Counted from the first letter of the stretch, positions 21,311 to 38,680 are shown. The stretch: DNA of 64,000 bases from Paraspadella gotoi (GCA_051294375.1 CM119268.1:554415-618414), one strand, 5' to 3'. The notes: generated by a model not told the origin, from the sequence alone. Numbers and translations are program-made.

Positions 21311-22891
21311 CATATTTTAGTTATAAATATTAATATTTCATCATAATTTTTATTGGAGAGGAGAGATAGAGAAAGAATATCACTTTGAAACAGAGTGAGT
21401 TATTACACATGTTGATTACATCATATAGATTTATTATGCTCTATTGAGATATCAATTGGAGACATTGCTCTTAGTATCTATAGTTTTAACAAGTTGTTAT
21501 CGCGTCTGGTATGCTTTGGAAATGTCGTCTGCCGCGTTGTAATTTAAACAGCGAGTCGCTATATACTCGACTATATATGTTATAGCTAAGATAGTATTAT
21601 AGCAGATAGTACGATATATATAGATGATTTTTTCTCGCACTCACCATCATATTACATCTTGTAGTATTACAGAGAGCATAGATTATAAGAATATAAGATA
21701 TTGTTTACGGTGTGTACCCGAATTGATCAGTTTATTTACTTTGAATTAATCACAATTTGTTGTAAAATACTAAGAGTGTCATAACACTCCTCTCTCGCTT
21801 TATTATGTTTTTAAAATCGTGTCTTCCTCCTACCTTTCTACTTGCTTCGTCTATTTGCTTAGAGTATGTATTATATATAATCGTTTTCTAAGTCGTAATA
21901 TGTACTATTTAGCTTGACGGTAGTAGGTCCATATTTATCGTGACGTATTGATGTAGATTATTAGCAGTTACATATACATACTCTCAACAGAGATTAATGA
22001 GATGTATGAGAGAAAGGAGAGCATAAACAATAAAAGAGAGGAAATTTATCACTTTCTTACATTCTTAAGATAACACTATTTTTCATATGCACACGTTGTG
22101 CTTCACGTATATCGCATAATAACCAATTAAATACAGAAGATGAGAGATCGAGTGATGTATATATCCCCTGTTACCCAAAATGAAGTATTGAATGACCGGA
22201 CCAGAAAAGAGGTTGCTCGTGTCCTCTAAAGTCCTATTATATATATATTATGATATTCGTATTGTTTTCATTTCATTACTGTATCTAAAAAGTATCAGTC
22301 TCTATTATACTAAACACTTTAAACTAAGGATCTCACACACCTCCCGCCAAAGAGCGCCTCTTGCGTTTTTATAACCACAGTCGTAACACGAATATTAATG
22401 TATGCAGGTCTATGCTTTTCATCTCAGAACCGAACAACTCAGATTTGTACTGAGTATTATCCTTTATTATAATTATCCGTCCGGGCCGCATCTCGTTTTT
22501 TCTTAGGCTTTCCTTCTCTCTATGTCTTTAAAGTAAACTCATTAGTCCAGTTGCGAGTATTCTTTATTTAGCCCATACGACGTTTGTTAGGAGGTACAAC
22601 TCAGTTTTTCGTATCGTTTTCTTCAGTCTAGCTTAGTCTAGTCTTGATTAGGAATACCAGTATATGTTCAATTTTTGAGGGTAATTCAGCTTTTATGCTA
22701 CGGGTAATGTTCTTTTATCGACCTCACAATTAAGCAGCATCCGCAAGTTAGAGGTGGCCGCATGGTGGGAGGCGGGCCTCGGGAACGACGACAGTTAGAG
22801 CTTAGAACTATCATTGCCACTCCCTTTTTTTTATTTCTTGACTCTGCCTATTACAACTATATTTTACTATTTAATTCTAATTCTTGGGAAA
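21311..22891. other. Unannotated intergenic stretch
   Basis: AT-rich with a few GC-richer patches (22730-22800). No exon, RNA gene or repeat with a second copy was recognised. Confidence 0.4.
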
Positions 22892-24018
22892 GAACACTTT
22901 TATACTTCTAGTTCTCTCAAAATAAATTTAAACTTTATATAGTAATAAAATAATCTTTAAAATTAAAAGCTTCCATGCGCTAATCGATAAGATAAATTTT
23001 ATAATTATTTTATTTTTATATTCTCTAACAGTCACTTAACCATTATTTATTTGGGAGAACTTCTAGTTTTCAACCTGTTACATCATTCTCTTCCACATTT
23101 TCAAGGATTTCAGAAAATATCAGTATAAATACTTATTATTAATTAAAACTTATTTAAAAAATTAAATGGTAAAGAAAAAAAACATAGTAAATTGAAGAAA
23201 AAATACTAATTTCAAGATTTACTTTCTTCTACTCAACTAATTATCAGGGCATATACTCTACGATCGATCCATATAATATTTGCTTTAGATTTTTCTAGCT
23301 CTCATTATTAATGACATCTTTACAGGTTTACAATATGGCAGTATTTTTCTAGCGGAGGGTTTCAAATGGTCTTTATGTACTTATTTTTTTATTGTTATTT
23401 TTCAGTTTTTTCTCCTGTTAAAAACTGCTTTAAAACTGCAGAAAATCAGATTTCAGTTTATCTTATCTGCAGCTTAATCTAAAACGTAAGAAGGATCAGT
23501 GCTGCTCTCCTCTCTCTCCTTTTCTCTCTCTCTCTCTTCACTTCTCTTCTCTCTTGTCATGAAGAAACTGTTTATCAACGATATAACAATGACAAATTTT
23601 AACATCAAGAAGAATCATGATTCGAATAGTGGATAACACAATTTTAAATAATTTGTTAGTCGGTCTGCCATCATCGCTAGATCCGACTCTATAATTCACT
23701 TTGTCGTTCCGTCGGTCCCACCCCAAATCTTGTCGGTAAAATTCATTTAATTCATATCAGAACATCAAGAGTATGAAAATAAGTTATGCAAAAAAATGTA
23801 TGCTCCTTTGTGTCTTTCAGTGTCTGTCTGTCTGTCCATCTAGAGCCCGTCCACTACTAGCAATAACTTTAATTCCTCGTCGATTGGATGGATGGATTGA
23901 TATAAAATTTGTGTGTGGGTAGAAAAGTGAGTTATTGAGTGCATATTGAAGCCTCGATGGAACGTGCAAATAAAAGAGTATTATTAAATGGGAAAACAAA
24001 AAAGTAACATTTATTGAA
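22892..24018 (+). repeat. 1.1-kb direct duplication, copy 2 (noisy)
   Basis: Same content as 18431-19532, including the R1 copy at 23657-23997, but with scattered small indels typical of uncorrected long reads. Followed shortly by a 25-N gap. Confidence 0.85.
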
Positions 24019-24324
24019 ATAAAAACAAATAACTCAATACCAGAAAAGTTGTGAAAACTTAAAAGGGCGATTTTTCCCCGATTTTCACTTGAGTGGACAT
24101 ACTTATTTTGCTCTAACTTCTATACCAGGCGGTTGGATCTAGCGCAAAATGGAAGGAAGAACTAGAGAAAGGGAATGTAGTGTAGAATTCTGAAACTATC
24201 CTGATTTCTTTAAAAATCGAGCAGTTTTTCGAGTAGTTCCTATATTAAAAATATTTCTAACTTTTTTCCATAGATAGTACATTATTACGCTACCCAAAGA
24301 TTAAATTAATATTTTTATTTGCAC

Positions 24325-24349
24325 NNNNNNNNNNNNNNNNNNNNNNNNN
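24325..24349. other. Assembly gap of 25 N
   Basis: Same size as gaps 41507-41531 and 63000-63024, so probably a placeholder for unknown length. An inverted R1 head follows at 24350-24395. Confidence 0.9.
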
Positions 24350-24981
24350 TTATAGAGTCGGAATCTGCGATAAGCAGAACCGACTAAAATTTATGTAAGT
24401 TTAAAAAATGATGAAAGTTTGAAAATTATTGAAGAAATAAAAAACATTATGTGAGTAAAAAAATAAAAATAAAATGATGCAAGTGAAAAAAATGACGCAA
24501 GTTAAAAAGATTATTTGTTTGTACTATAGTAACAGTTCAGTTTAATCCCTTGCAAGCGATTTGCATGTATTGGCGCAGCCAATAGTTAGGATCTGTTAGG
24601 ATCAGTTAGGATCACAAATTAAAAGAATTATTGTGATTTATCCTCTGATTAGCTGATTACCGCTTAATTATCGTTGGCAGATCCGTCATTGTTTTCTCAA
24701 ATTTGTTCAATATTAATAGATCAAAAAATATAGAATGCAGATGTTTTTAAAAAGTTGCAGGGTGATGATTATAATAAAATTTCAAGATTATATTATTTTA
24801 ATTATTATTGAAAGTTAAGGAACTGAAATTGGGCGCTTTTGAAAAAGAGCCAGAAATGGGGCGTTTTTGGAAAAGAAAGCCTGAAAGAGGGCGCTTTTGG
24901 AAAATAAAACCCAACTTAACCCCCTCATTTCACCTCACCCATCGCTCCTCCCCTTTCAACAAAAAAGTTCATTTCTAAAAG

Positions 24982-25152
24982 CGGCGCCGGTGTGGATGGA
25001 TTCGATGTCGCCGGATGGCGACGTCGCGGCGTCGTGACGCTCATTTCGCCCGACGCCGTCACGGATTCCACGGCAGAGTTCGCCGTGACTCTGTTGTTGG
25101 CTTCAGCGCGGAGACTTAAGGAACTGATGGCACATGATAGTTATGGGAGAAG
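24982..25152 (+). CDS. GRHPR: GRHPR-like exon a
   Basis: Acceptor TTCTAAAAG, donor GTAAGA. Ends MAHDSYGRR with the last codon split into the next exon. Confidence 0.8.
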
Positions 25153-28100
25153 GTAAGAGTGAAGCAATTGAAGCAAGTGGAGCAATTCCTGAACTCCTAT
25201 TTGGGGAGCAATTTCTGGAGTCATCCTTGGAACAATCTCTGAAGCAGTCTTTTTAATTGTCACTTGAGAAAACTCAGGAACAATATCTGAAGCTATATCC
25301 AGTACTATCTCTTGCGCTATTTCTGGAGCAGTCTGTAAGGCTACCATCCCCTCTTCCTCCTTTCAACGTCTCCACCTCCTCCCCTCATCGTCGCCTACTC
25401 AACCCCGAATGACGGACCGGGTCTTGGAGATCGGCATCATAACAATTCACGACTCTAGGTCTTGGGGTCTAGCTATCTATGCAGCAATCTCTTAATATCT
25501 CTGGAGCAATCTCTGAGCTATCTCTAGAAAAATTTTTGAACCTATCTCTGGAGCAATCTCTCTTAAGCTACTTTCTTTGAATCAATTGTTTTGTTATATC
25601 AAGGGGCTGTCTAAGAGCCATTTTCGAAGACATCTCTGGAGCCAACTTCTGAACAATACAATCTCTGAAGCAATCTCTTTGTTGTCTCTTGAGCTCTCTC
25701 CTGAGCCATCTTTGAAGACATCTCTGGAGCTACCTTTGGAAAAATACAATCTTCGGAGCAATCTTTTTGTTATCTCTTGGGCTCTCTCCTGAGCCATCTT
25801 TGAAGAAATCTCTGCAGCCACATTTGGAACAATACAATCTCTGAAGCAATAGTTTTGTTATCTCTTGGGCACTTTCCTGAGCCATCTTTGAAGACATGTC
25901 TGGAGCTGTAGGACATAAACTCTTGTTGTAGTTCGTCGTTCTTAACTTCCTTTTGTAAAAGTGTTTAAAAATATAAACAAATGTTTATAAACATTACTGT
26001 TTGTTATAATTTTATTGATATGTTTTAGTTATGTTTTCCTTTCATACAGATTGTTATAATATTAATTAGCCATCGTCGGGTTATTATTGGTTTAATATTG
26101 GTTTGGTGTTGGTTTCGTATGTGTATTACTCATATGTCATTCTATTCTATGTCATTATATATGCTATGTGAGTGGCTATTGAATAGGCAGAGCTTACCTG
26201 AGAGATCATTGCTATTCTGATTGTATACCGATGCTTGCTTTTGCTTACCTTCAGTTCTAGTTTACGTTTGTTCCTAAAGACTAGCGTTTCAACCAGCGTT
26301 ATTGATACTCTCAGAAGGGTGAGCAAGAGACGGAAAACCCCGCTCATCACTGGTGCATCGTCCAGTTCACTTTTTGTGTCAGAACCCGCGGGTATCCTCC
26401 TTGTCCACACTCTGTGCTGTGCTTTGTCACCCTTAAGTCTGTCAGGTGATTCTGAGCCACTTCATAAGTGGTACCCAATAAGTGGTACCCAATACCCAAT
26501 ATACCCAACATCAGCAGTCCTGTTCAATTTAATAGGCCCAATTTCTCTAGGGTTTTTAATAGGCTGTGAAGACAATGGTTATTTTCATCATTTTTCTTCT
26601 GCAGATGCTCTCGTGTCAATTTGGAGTGCTTTTAGCTGATTCTTTTAGTTGAGCGCTTTGGTCATCTGGCTCATGTTGATCCATTCACGAGCAGTCATTA
26701 CTCATGGTTGCTAATTTTGGCTGATACTTATGCCAGAGTAAACTGTGACGTTTGGTTTTTCTGTTCTCACTTGATCGTACCAACCGGAAGAGCTTGGGTT
26801 CTCTGCAGCAATCTTTTTGTTATCTTTTGAGCGCTTTCCTTCTCGCTGGCATCTTCGAGACGCATCTCTGGAGTCTTACAACTGCTTTTGGAACAATACA
26901 ATCTCTGAAGCAATCTTTAAAATTACCTCTAAAGTTATCTCTCGACCTGAGCTATCTTTGTAGCAATCTTTAAGCTGATAAAAATTGGGTTCTGTCTACA
27001 AATTTAAGAAGTAAGAAGGTAGAGTATGATTTTGATTCCAAATAAATTTTTTTATGAATAATTCACGATTCATTTTTCCCATCAGATTCGATTTATTGGG
27101 GAAACACTTGACCGGATCTACAGTCGGCGTAATTGGGATGGGCAGAATTGGAATGAAATTCGCTAAGAGGATGAAAGGGTTCAATGTTAAGGTAGGGAAA
27201 AATGGCCTCATTTTCCTGGAACATCCCATTTTGTCTTAAATTCAGAATTGAGTTAATTATTGCGTTCACTCAACTATAACTATGATACTTTTAGTCGTGA
27301 CCCGATGGCTCATTGAGTAATGCCATTTTCTCATGACCATCAGGTACGGGGATCAATCCCCAATAGTACCTACCCTGTGGGAAGCGTGAGGACGGCTGTA
27401 AACCGCCTAGAGGGCGCGGAAAACCCTAAAGCCTGGTCCCAAGCCGAGGACCTGTTGCATGGTTGCTACAAGGGGATTAAAGAAGTCAGCCTAGTTAGGT
27501 TAGGGATTAGTTAGAGGTATAAGGTTTACGTTTAGGATTTGGTTCGATATTAGGGTTAGGATTAGGTCAAGGTTAATTATAAATTACGGTTAAGAATTAT
27601 ATTCTGGTTTTGGTAATAGAATATGATTAAATATTGCGTTGAAAATTAAGTTCAGGAATAGATATAGGGCGTTTTTGAAAAAAATTAAGGGTCTGAGGCG
27701 ACTTACCATCGTCACAATTCTTCACTCTCTCTTCATATTTATTATTACATTCTTCGTCTTCTACAGGTCCTGGGTTAAAAAATGAAGATAGACCAAGGAA
27801 ATCTAAAATTGAAAATGGAATTAAATATATGAGGAGGCGAATATGTTAATAAATTTTATTTCAAATTCATATTTCCTGTTTTCAGATAATTTATCATCAA
27901 CGACACAGAAAATCAGAATTGGAAGAAACGGAATTCGGACTTGTCTTTTGTTCCACTTTGGAGGAACTTTGTAGTTCCTCGGATTTTATCGTCGTTTGCT
28001 GTCCTCTGACGGAAGAAACGCGAGGCTTGATAGACAAAAGACAATTGGACTTGATGAAATCAACTGCGGTTCTCATCAACGTGGCCAGAGGAGAGGTACG

Positions 28101-28439
28101 ATGGAAATATGGAGTTTTAATCTTTGTACATTGAAAAAAATGTTTATTTTAGCGATAAATTAATTAAATTCATAAAGGAAAAAATTATTCCCCAAGGTGA
28201 TCGACCAGCCCGCCCTGGAAGCGGCTCTCATTTCGGGGTCCATAGGTGGCGCCGCTCTAGACGTGACCACGCCAGAGCCACTCCCCGATGATCATCCGCT
28301 GCGACATTTGCCCAACTGCCTGATTACGCCTCACGCCGCCTGGGGGACGGAAGAGGCGTTAGCCGGGCTGTTGAGAGAAGCCGCAGAGAATTTAGTGGGA
28401 GCGCTGAAGGGAGAAAGATTCTCGACGGCGCTGGATTAA
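24982..28439 (+). CDS. GRHPR: Glyoxylate/hydroxypyruvate reductase-like, last four exons
   Basis: Exons 24982-25152, 27086-27191, 27886-28095, 28197-28439; phases match at every join. D-isomer 2-hydroxyacid dehydrogenase landmarks: GAGVDGFDVAGW and TDSTAEFAVTLLLASARR (end of the first substrate half), GSTVGVIGMGRIGMKFAKR (NAD(P)-binding G-x-G-x-x-G), DFIVVCCPLTEETRGLI, then the catalytic triad Arg in INVARGE, Glu in TPEPLP and His in TPHAAW. The family reduces glyoxylate and hydroxypyruvate. Stop TAA at 28437-28439 gives the usual C-terminal length. About 80 N-terminal residues are missing; I found no exon for them to the left, where the duplication and a gap lie. No poly(A) signal stands out. 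Confidence 0.88.
25440..25911. repeat. Degenerate satellite in a GRHPR-like intron, left part
   Basis: Built from blocks such as TCTGAAGCAATCT, TTGTTATCTCTTGGGC and CCTGAGCCATCTTTGAAGAC, recurring roughly every 90 bp. Related sequence resumes at 26796-26980. Confidence 0.7.
25912..26795. mobile_element. Unclassified insertion splitting the intronic satellite
   Basis: About 880 bp of unrelated sequence, beginning TGTAGGACATAAACTC and ending near GGTTCTCTGCA, between two halves of the satellite. The TG...CA ends would fit a solo LTR, but I see no target duplication. The 134-residue open frame at 26235-26639 is not recognisable. Confidence 0.35.
26796..26980. repeat. Degenerate satellite, right part
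   Basis: Continues the 25440-25911 repeat (GCAATCTTTTTGTTATC, TTGGAACAATACAATCTCTG). Confidence 0.65.
27086..27191 (+). CDS. GRHPR: GRHPR-like exon b, dinucleotide-binding motif
   Basis: Acceptor TTCCCATCAG, donor GTAGGG. Encodes FDLLGKHLTGSTVGVIGMG and RIGMKFAKRMKGFNVK. Confidence 0.9.
27294..27490 (+). mobile_element. tRNA-derived SINE, family B
   Basis: Head GATGGCTCATTGAGTAATGC (box A-like) and GGTACGGGGATCAATCCCC (box B-like), body with AAGCCTGGTCCCAAGCC, tail GGGATTAAAGAAGTC. Homologous to 28850-29045 and 30750-30885 on the minus strand. Confidence 0.7.
27886..28095 (+). CDS. GRHPR: GRHPR-like exon c, catalytic Arg
   Basis: Acceptor CTGTTTTCAG, donor GTACGA. 70 codons ending AVLINVARGE. 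Confidence 0.9.
28197..28439 (+). CDS. GRHPR: GRHPR-like exon d, catalytic Glu and His, stop
   Basis: Acceptor TTCCCCAAG, phase 0. VIDQPALEAAL, TPEPLPDDHPL, LITPHAAWG, ending STALD and TAA. It is markedly GC-richer than its surroundings. Confidence 0.92.
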   Translation: MIDQPALEAALISGSIGGAALDVTTPEPLPDDHPLRHLPNCLITPHAAWGTEEALAGLLREAAENLVGALKGERFSTALD

Positions 28440-30749
28440 GATTTGTGCATCACAGAAGATTTGGAGCTGGCGATGGAGTTGGGGATGGAGCTTTGATGAA
28501 GCTGGGTATGGAGCTTTGATGGAGATACCTAGATATCCAACAAAACCAGAATTTTTGAGACATTCATATCTCATTAACGGTTAAACATTAAAATTTATTT
28601 TTCTGATTAAAGATCATGACTGTTTTTTTTTATCTGGTATCAATTTAACAAAAACTTCTTATGTCTGACTCCAACCATCAGATAAAAGTAGGGAGTCGAT
28701 TTTCACGTTGAGAATCTCGGCGCGGTTTTTATTTTAAGATTAACCCCTACCTTTTGGCCTATTGTTTACGGCTTTTTTTTAAGTTAATGGTAAGAATTAA
28801 TGATAAAGTTGTGGATTAAACGCTAAATGGGATTAAGTATGGTATCTGCAACTTCTTAAGCCCCCTCTAACAGCCTTGGAACGGATCTTGGGCTTGGAAC
28901 CAGAATTGAGGGCTTTTCATATCCCTAATATGGTTTATGGTCGTCCACAGTGTATGTACCGGGTTGGGATTAAACCCGGTACCTAATGTTCATAAGTTGA
29001 TGGCTTTACTCAATGAGCCACCTGGTCACAATTGAAAATGTTATACTTATAGTCGGGGTGAACTTATGCAATGCCCGACTACAGGGTTATGGATTAAGGA
29101 TTTAGGTTAAAGATTACTATTTAGGGTTCTAAATTAAGGGTTCAGGATTCAGAAATAGGTTAGGGAAAAGGTTTAGGGTTAAGGATTATTTTATAAATTA
29201 AAAATATAAAATATTAAATAGTTAAAAATTAAATTCTGGGAAAAAATAACAAAAAGGGACACTCTCGGAAAAGAGAGCTAAAAGGGTAAATGCATCAGTG
29301 AGTAGTGATTTTTTTTTAAATTCTGGTTCTGTTGGATATCTTAGATACTCTCCTGTTTTAATGATTAAATAATTATTACACATTACAAAGTACAAACTAA
29401 ATTTTAACGTTGAACAGGGAGTGTTTATTATAAGATTGCTACTAAGTATTCATCAAAACTTTTCAGTTAAATGTGATTCATTTATTATTTTTCTCTCCTT
29501 AGCTTATGTCATTCCGGTAGTATTTCATTAAATATTTCACTATAATCTTGATATATAACATGCCGTTCCAATCGGGGCCATGCCGTGCCAAGTCCCATCA
29601 TCTCCGTCATGCCTCGTCATGCCTCGTCATGCCTGATCCCAGCTCGGGGTTGGAATGAATCAAAGCCTCTAATTCGTCCAAACGACGACGAAGACGAATC
29701 TGAAAGTTAATGAAATTAGTTAAAATTGGTTAATTGGTTAACTGATTAATCTTGAGGCCTGACTTTGGACAAGCTACGGTGGGTTGCAGCCTCCATCCAG
29801 TGAGTTACTATAAGTTTAGTATAACGTTTAAAATGCCAATAAAAAAAACCGTCAAACTCTAGTTGAGAAACGAAACGAAACGAGTCTAACCAAAATTATG
29901 AGTCAGAGAGACAGAAGACCGTTAAAAATATTGGCCGGACTTTGCGGGACAAAAAAACGTAAGGTCAAAAAATAAGAAATCGGAGACACGATTTTAACTA
30001 GAAAGAATTTGGGGAGACGGAAACTGGCTTAAGCGAGGCATAATATTTAACAATCTATTCACCTCTTCTTCGGTGGCCACTATTGCGTTGTTAGACGAAT
30101 CAGCGCTTAGGTCCCTTGCATTCTCTACCGCGAAAAAAAACGGGGGGAAAAAACGAAAACATCAATTTATCTAGAGCGGTAATAGACTGTGATACTCTAG
30201 GTGTGAAGCGTCTCACAAAATCAAGTGGTCACCCATTCTAAACTTTCACAAAACTATGCCCTGCCTTTTTCTTGACGCTTGCCCAAAGAATTTTTGTTAT
30301 ATATTATGTTGTCATTACAATTTTTTTTTACAATCTTTCTCTATTATTGAATTAATTATTTTTTTGTTTTTTTTTTAGACCTAGTCTTGCTTGATGTTAG
30401 TGACTGTACTGAATCAACCATGTTGAATTCGAATTAAATCGCATAATTTTTCACAAGTGAACCAATGTTTATCTACAGAAACTAAACTGAAAGCGAAAAA
30501 ATAAAACCTCTTTATTAAATATGTTTTGCTTTCAAAACAAAACGAAACGAAACGAAAACGAATCCTTTACCTCCGACGAATTGAACGGACGAAGACGACG
30601 GTCGTCCCTGTCCGTCCATCTGTCCCTTCATATGTCCCTTTGTTTCTCCGTTCGTCTCTCCGTCCTTATCGTCCGTGCTTCCAGTTTGTTGAATCGTCAT
30701 TCCCTGGTCAAAAAATTTATCATTGGTTATTATTATTGTTTATGTGAAT
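28440..30749. other. Intergenic region after the GRHPR-like gene
   Basis: Contains the 28850 SINE, degenerate TTAGGGTT-like repeats at 29085-29190, a SINE family A fragment at 29745-29815, three TCATGCCTCG units at 29600-29632 and a (GTCC)-rich patch at 30600-30675. No exon seen. Confidence 0.5.
28850..29045 (-). mobile_element. tRNA-derived SINE, family B
   Basis: Full-length minus copy: head GGTGGCTCATTGAGTAAAGC and CGGGTTTAATCCCAACCCG, ending AAGAAGTTGCAGATACC. Confidence 0.7.
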
Positions 30750-30885
30750 AAAGCTGAAGAGTGCTATGCGAAACTTCTTTAACCCCATCCGCAAGCCATG
30801 GAACGGGTCCTGGGCTTGGAACCAGGGTCGAAGGTTTTCCTGGCCGTCCTTTCGCTTCCAGGGACCTGTTGGTCATGAGCTTATG
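30750..30885 (-). mobile_element. SINE family B, headless fragment
   Basis: Carries the body and tail only (GGTTCCAAGCCCAGGACC on the minus strand) and abuts the (CT)n at 30893. Confidence 0.55.
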
Positions 30886-30889
30886 GTAT

Positions 30890-31024
<135 letters not shown>

Positions 31025-31197
31025 CACAGCTTTCACCCCCCAATCAGTCTCTCTGATTAATTCCCCGTTCGCCAAAGCCGTTCGCCATTCGTTCCAAGTT
31101 CTGTTCGCCATTTCGTTCGTATTTTTGTTTGTCTTTTCATTTGACGAACGATTCAAATTTGGAGAAGGAATTTCTTCCTGGGATTCTGTTTTTTTGT

Positions 31198-31253
<56 letters not shown>

Positions 31254-31589
31254 ATTTTGATTTCTAATGCTCCAAAATGTGAGAGTTAATACTTAACACA
31301 TTAACACATTAACACATTAACAGGAGGAAGAGAAATCAACTGAAAAAAATGTTAATTTTTTTGAAATTCGTTCAATTTTCATGTCAGTTCTTTATGTTTT
31401 TAAATTTAAAAAAGTTGACTGGTAACAATAAATGTTAATTTCTCAAAAGGTTTTACCTTCGTCTATCGCGTCAATGACCTTCGCTCTCGTCTGTAATAAA
31501 CATCAAATTTATCGATTTAAAAACAAGTTTAACTTTAATAAAATTGTTGGCAGATCCGGCATTGTTTGCTCAAACTTTTTTTTATTATA

Positions 31590-32410
31590 ATAGTTCCTCA
31601 TTTCTAACTCCCTCCCAAAACTGAACAGAAATGGGCCACCTTTAGAAAATAGTGCCTCATTTCCAACTCACTCTCAAAACTAAACAGAAATGGGCCGCCT
31701 TTAAAAAATAGTGCCTTATTTCCACCTCCCACCCAAAACTAAACAGAAATGGGCCATCTTTAGAAAATAGTGCCTAATTTCCAACTCCCTCCTAAAACTT
31801 AACAAAAATGGGCCGCCTTTAGAAAATAGTGCCTAATTTCCAACTCCCTCCCAAAGCTTAACAGAAATGGACTGCCTTTAGAAAATAGTGCCTAATTTCC
31901 AACTCCTTCCCAAAACTAAACAGAAATGGACTGCCTTTAGAAAATAGTGGCCTAATTTCCAACTCCCTCCCAAACTTAACAAAAATGGGCCGCCTTTAGA
32001 AAATAGTGTCTAATTTCAACTCCCTCCAAAACTTAACAGAAGGGCCGCCTTCGAAAATAGTGCCTATTTTCAACTCCTCCCAAAACTTAACAAAATGGAC
32101 TGCCTTTAGAAAATAGTGCCTAATTCCAACTCCTCCCAAAACTTAACAAAAATGGGCCGCCTTTAGAAAATAGTGCCTAATTTCCAACTTCCTCCCTAAA
32201 CTAACAGAAATGGGCCGCCTTTCGAAAATAGTGCCTAATTTCCAACTCCTCCCAAACTTAACAGAATGGACTGCCTTTAGAAAATAGTGCCTAATTTCCA
32301 ACTCCTTCCCAAAACTAAACAGAAATGGACTGCCTTTAGAAAATAGTGCCTAATTTCCAACTCCCTCCCAAAACTTAACAAAAATGGACCGCCTTTAGAA
32401 AATAGTGCCC
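31590..32410. repeat. 59-bp satellite, about 14 units
   Basis: Unit of the type AAACAGAAATGGGCCGCCTT ... GAAAATAGTGCCTAATTTCC ... ACTCCCTCCCAAAACTT. Units alternate GGGCCGCC and GGACTGCC variants and some have lost single bases. Not coding in any frame. Confidence 0.9.
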
Positions 32411-32997
32411 TAAAACTGAACACCTTATTCAAATTGAGGCCGAAGAACCAAGTATCACTCGATCGGCGCTCTTTCGTCGGGAAAGTTCCCCTCGGAAGAC
32501 CAGACGCTTCTGAAAAGGGAATTTCGCCATCATCGGACTTTTACTCATTTCAATATTAATTCATTTGACAAATAAAACATTTCACTACGAGTCTATTCAT
32601 TTATTATTCATTGATCGGTATTTTCTTTTTAATTATCTTTTCTTTTCAGATATCAAGAGTTATTGATAATAATAGGATTATTGATAGGTTTTCTGAGATT
32701 CTTGGTCATTGTTGCGTCAATTATACAATTATACAATTAATTATATATGTAAATTACTACTAGCATTGCAGAAAATAGACCGGTAGATGGATCTTGTAGA
32801 ACAAATTGTTTGCCTCTCTTGGCTAATAAACGACCAAACAATTTACTAATCTATATACCAATCAATTTTCCAATCAATCAACATTTCAATCAGTCAACCA
32901 ATCAAGTAGCTAATCAATCGATAAATCGATCTACAAGACAATTCTCCAATCGATCAACAAATCAATAGATCAATCAGCCAATCAATAAATCAACCAA

Positions 32998-37596
<4,599 letters not shown>

Positions 37597-37619
37597 CTTT
37601 TTGAAAAGGGGAAGGGAAT

Positions 37620-38430
37620 GTAAAGAAGGATAGACTGACAGACAGACAAAAAGAAGGATAGACTGACAGACAGACAAAAAGAAGGATAGACTGGACAGAC
37701 AAGACAACAAAAGAAGGATGAGACAAAAGAAGTGACGAAGACAGACAAAAAGAAGGATAGACTGACAGACAGACAAAAAAGAAGGATAGACATAGTGACA
37801 GACAGACAAAAAGAAGGATAGACTGACAGACAGACAAAAAGAAGGATAGACTGACAGACAGACAAAAAGAAGGATAGACTGACAGACAGACAAAAAGAAG
37901 GAGAGACTGACAGACAGACAAAAAGAAGGATAGACTGACAGACAGACAAAAAGAAGGAGAAGACTGACAGACAGACAAAAAGAAGGATAGACTGACAGAC
38001 AGACAAATAGAAGGATGACTGGAAGACAGACAAAAAGAAGGATAGACTGACAGACAGACAAAAAGAAGGAGAGACTGACAGACAGACAAAAAGAAGGATA
38101 GACTGACAGACAGACAAAAAGAAGGAGAGACTGACAGACAGACAAAAAGAAGGATAGACTGAAAGACGGACAAAAAGAAGGATAGACTAGAAGACAGGCA
38201 AAAAGAAGGATAGACTGACAAACAGACAAAAAGAAGGATAGACTGACAGACAGACAAAAAGAAGGATAGAATGACAGACAGACAAAAAGAAAGATAGACT
38301 GAAAGACGGACAAAAAAAGGATAGTCTGAAAGAGAGACAAAAAGAAGGATAGACTGACAGACAGACAAAAAGAAGGATAGACTGACAGACAGACAAAAAG
38401 AAGGATAGACTGGTAGATACAAAAAAACAG
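37620..38430. repeat. 28-bp minisatellite, about 29 units
   Basis: Unit CTGACAGACAGACAAAAAGA plus AGGATAGA, with small deletions and GAGAGA/ATAGA variants. The open frames of up to 341 residues on the minus strand are its translation in three frames. Confidence 0.95.
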
Positions 38431-38604
38431 ACAAAGTTTGATGGAAAAAAACTTTTTTTATTCAAAGACTATTTTCTGCCGTGATAATGAGAATGGTTCT
38501 TTATCATTAAAACAGGTTTTTTTGTTTTTTTTTTTAATAGTGTTCCTAATCTTTGATCGGTCAGCCAGGCGACCTCGACGTCATGAAACTTGTTATGTCA
38601 GGCT

Positions 38605-38680
38605 AAATTATTATTATGTAAGAGGGATGGAGGCCTTAACTCACCCTGGCCTTAACTCACCCTCGCCTGTCCAAAATGAA
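38605..38680 (-). mobile_element. SINE family A fragment
   Basis: Tail-half match (TGGAGGCCTTAA, CGCCTGTCC) directly after the FRRS1-like stop codon, so it may form part of the 3' UTR. Confidence 0.5.
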
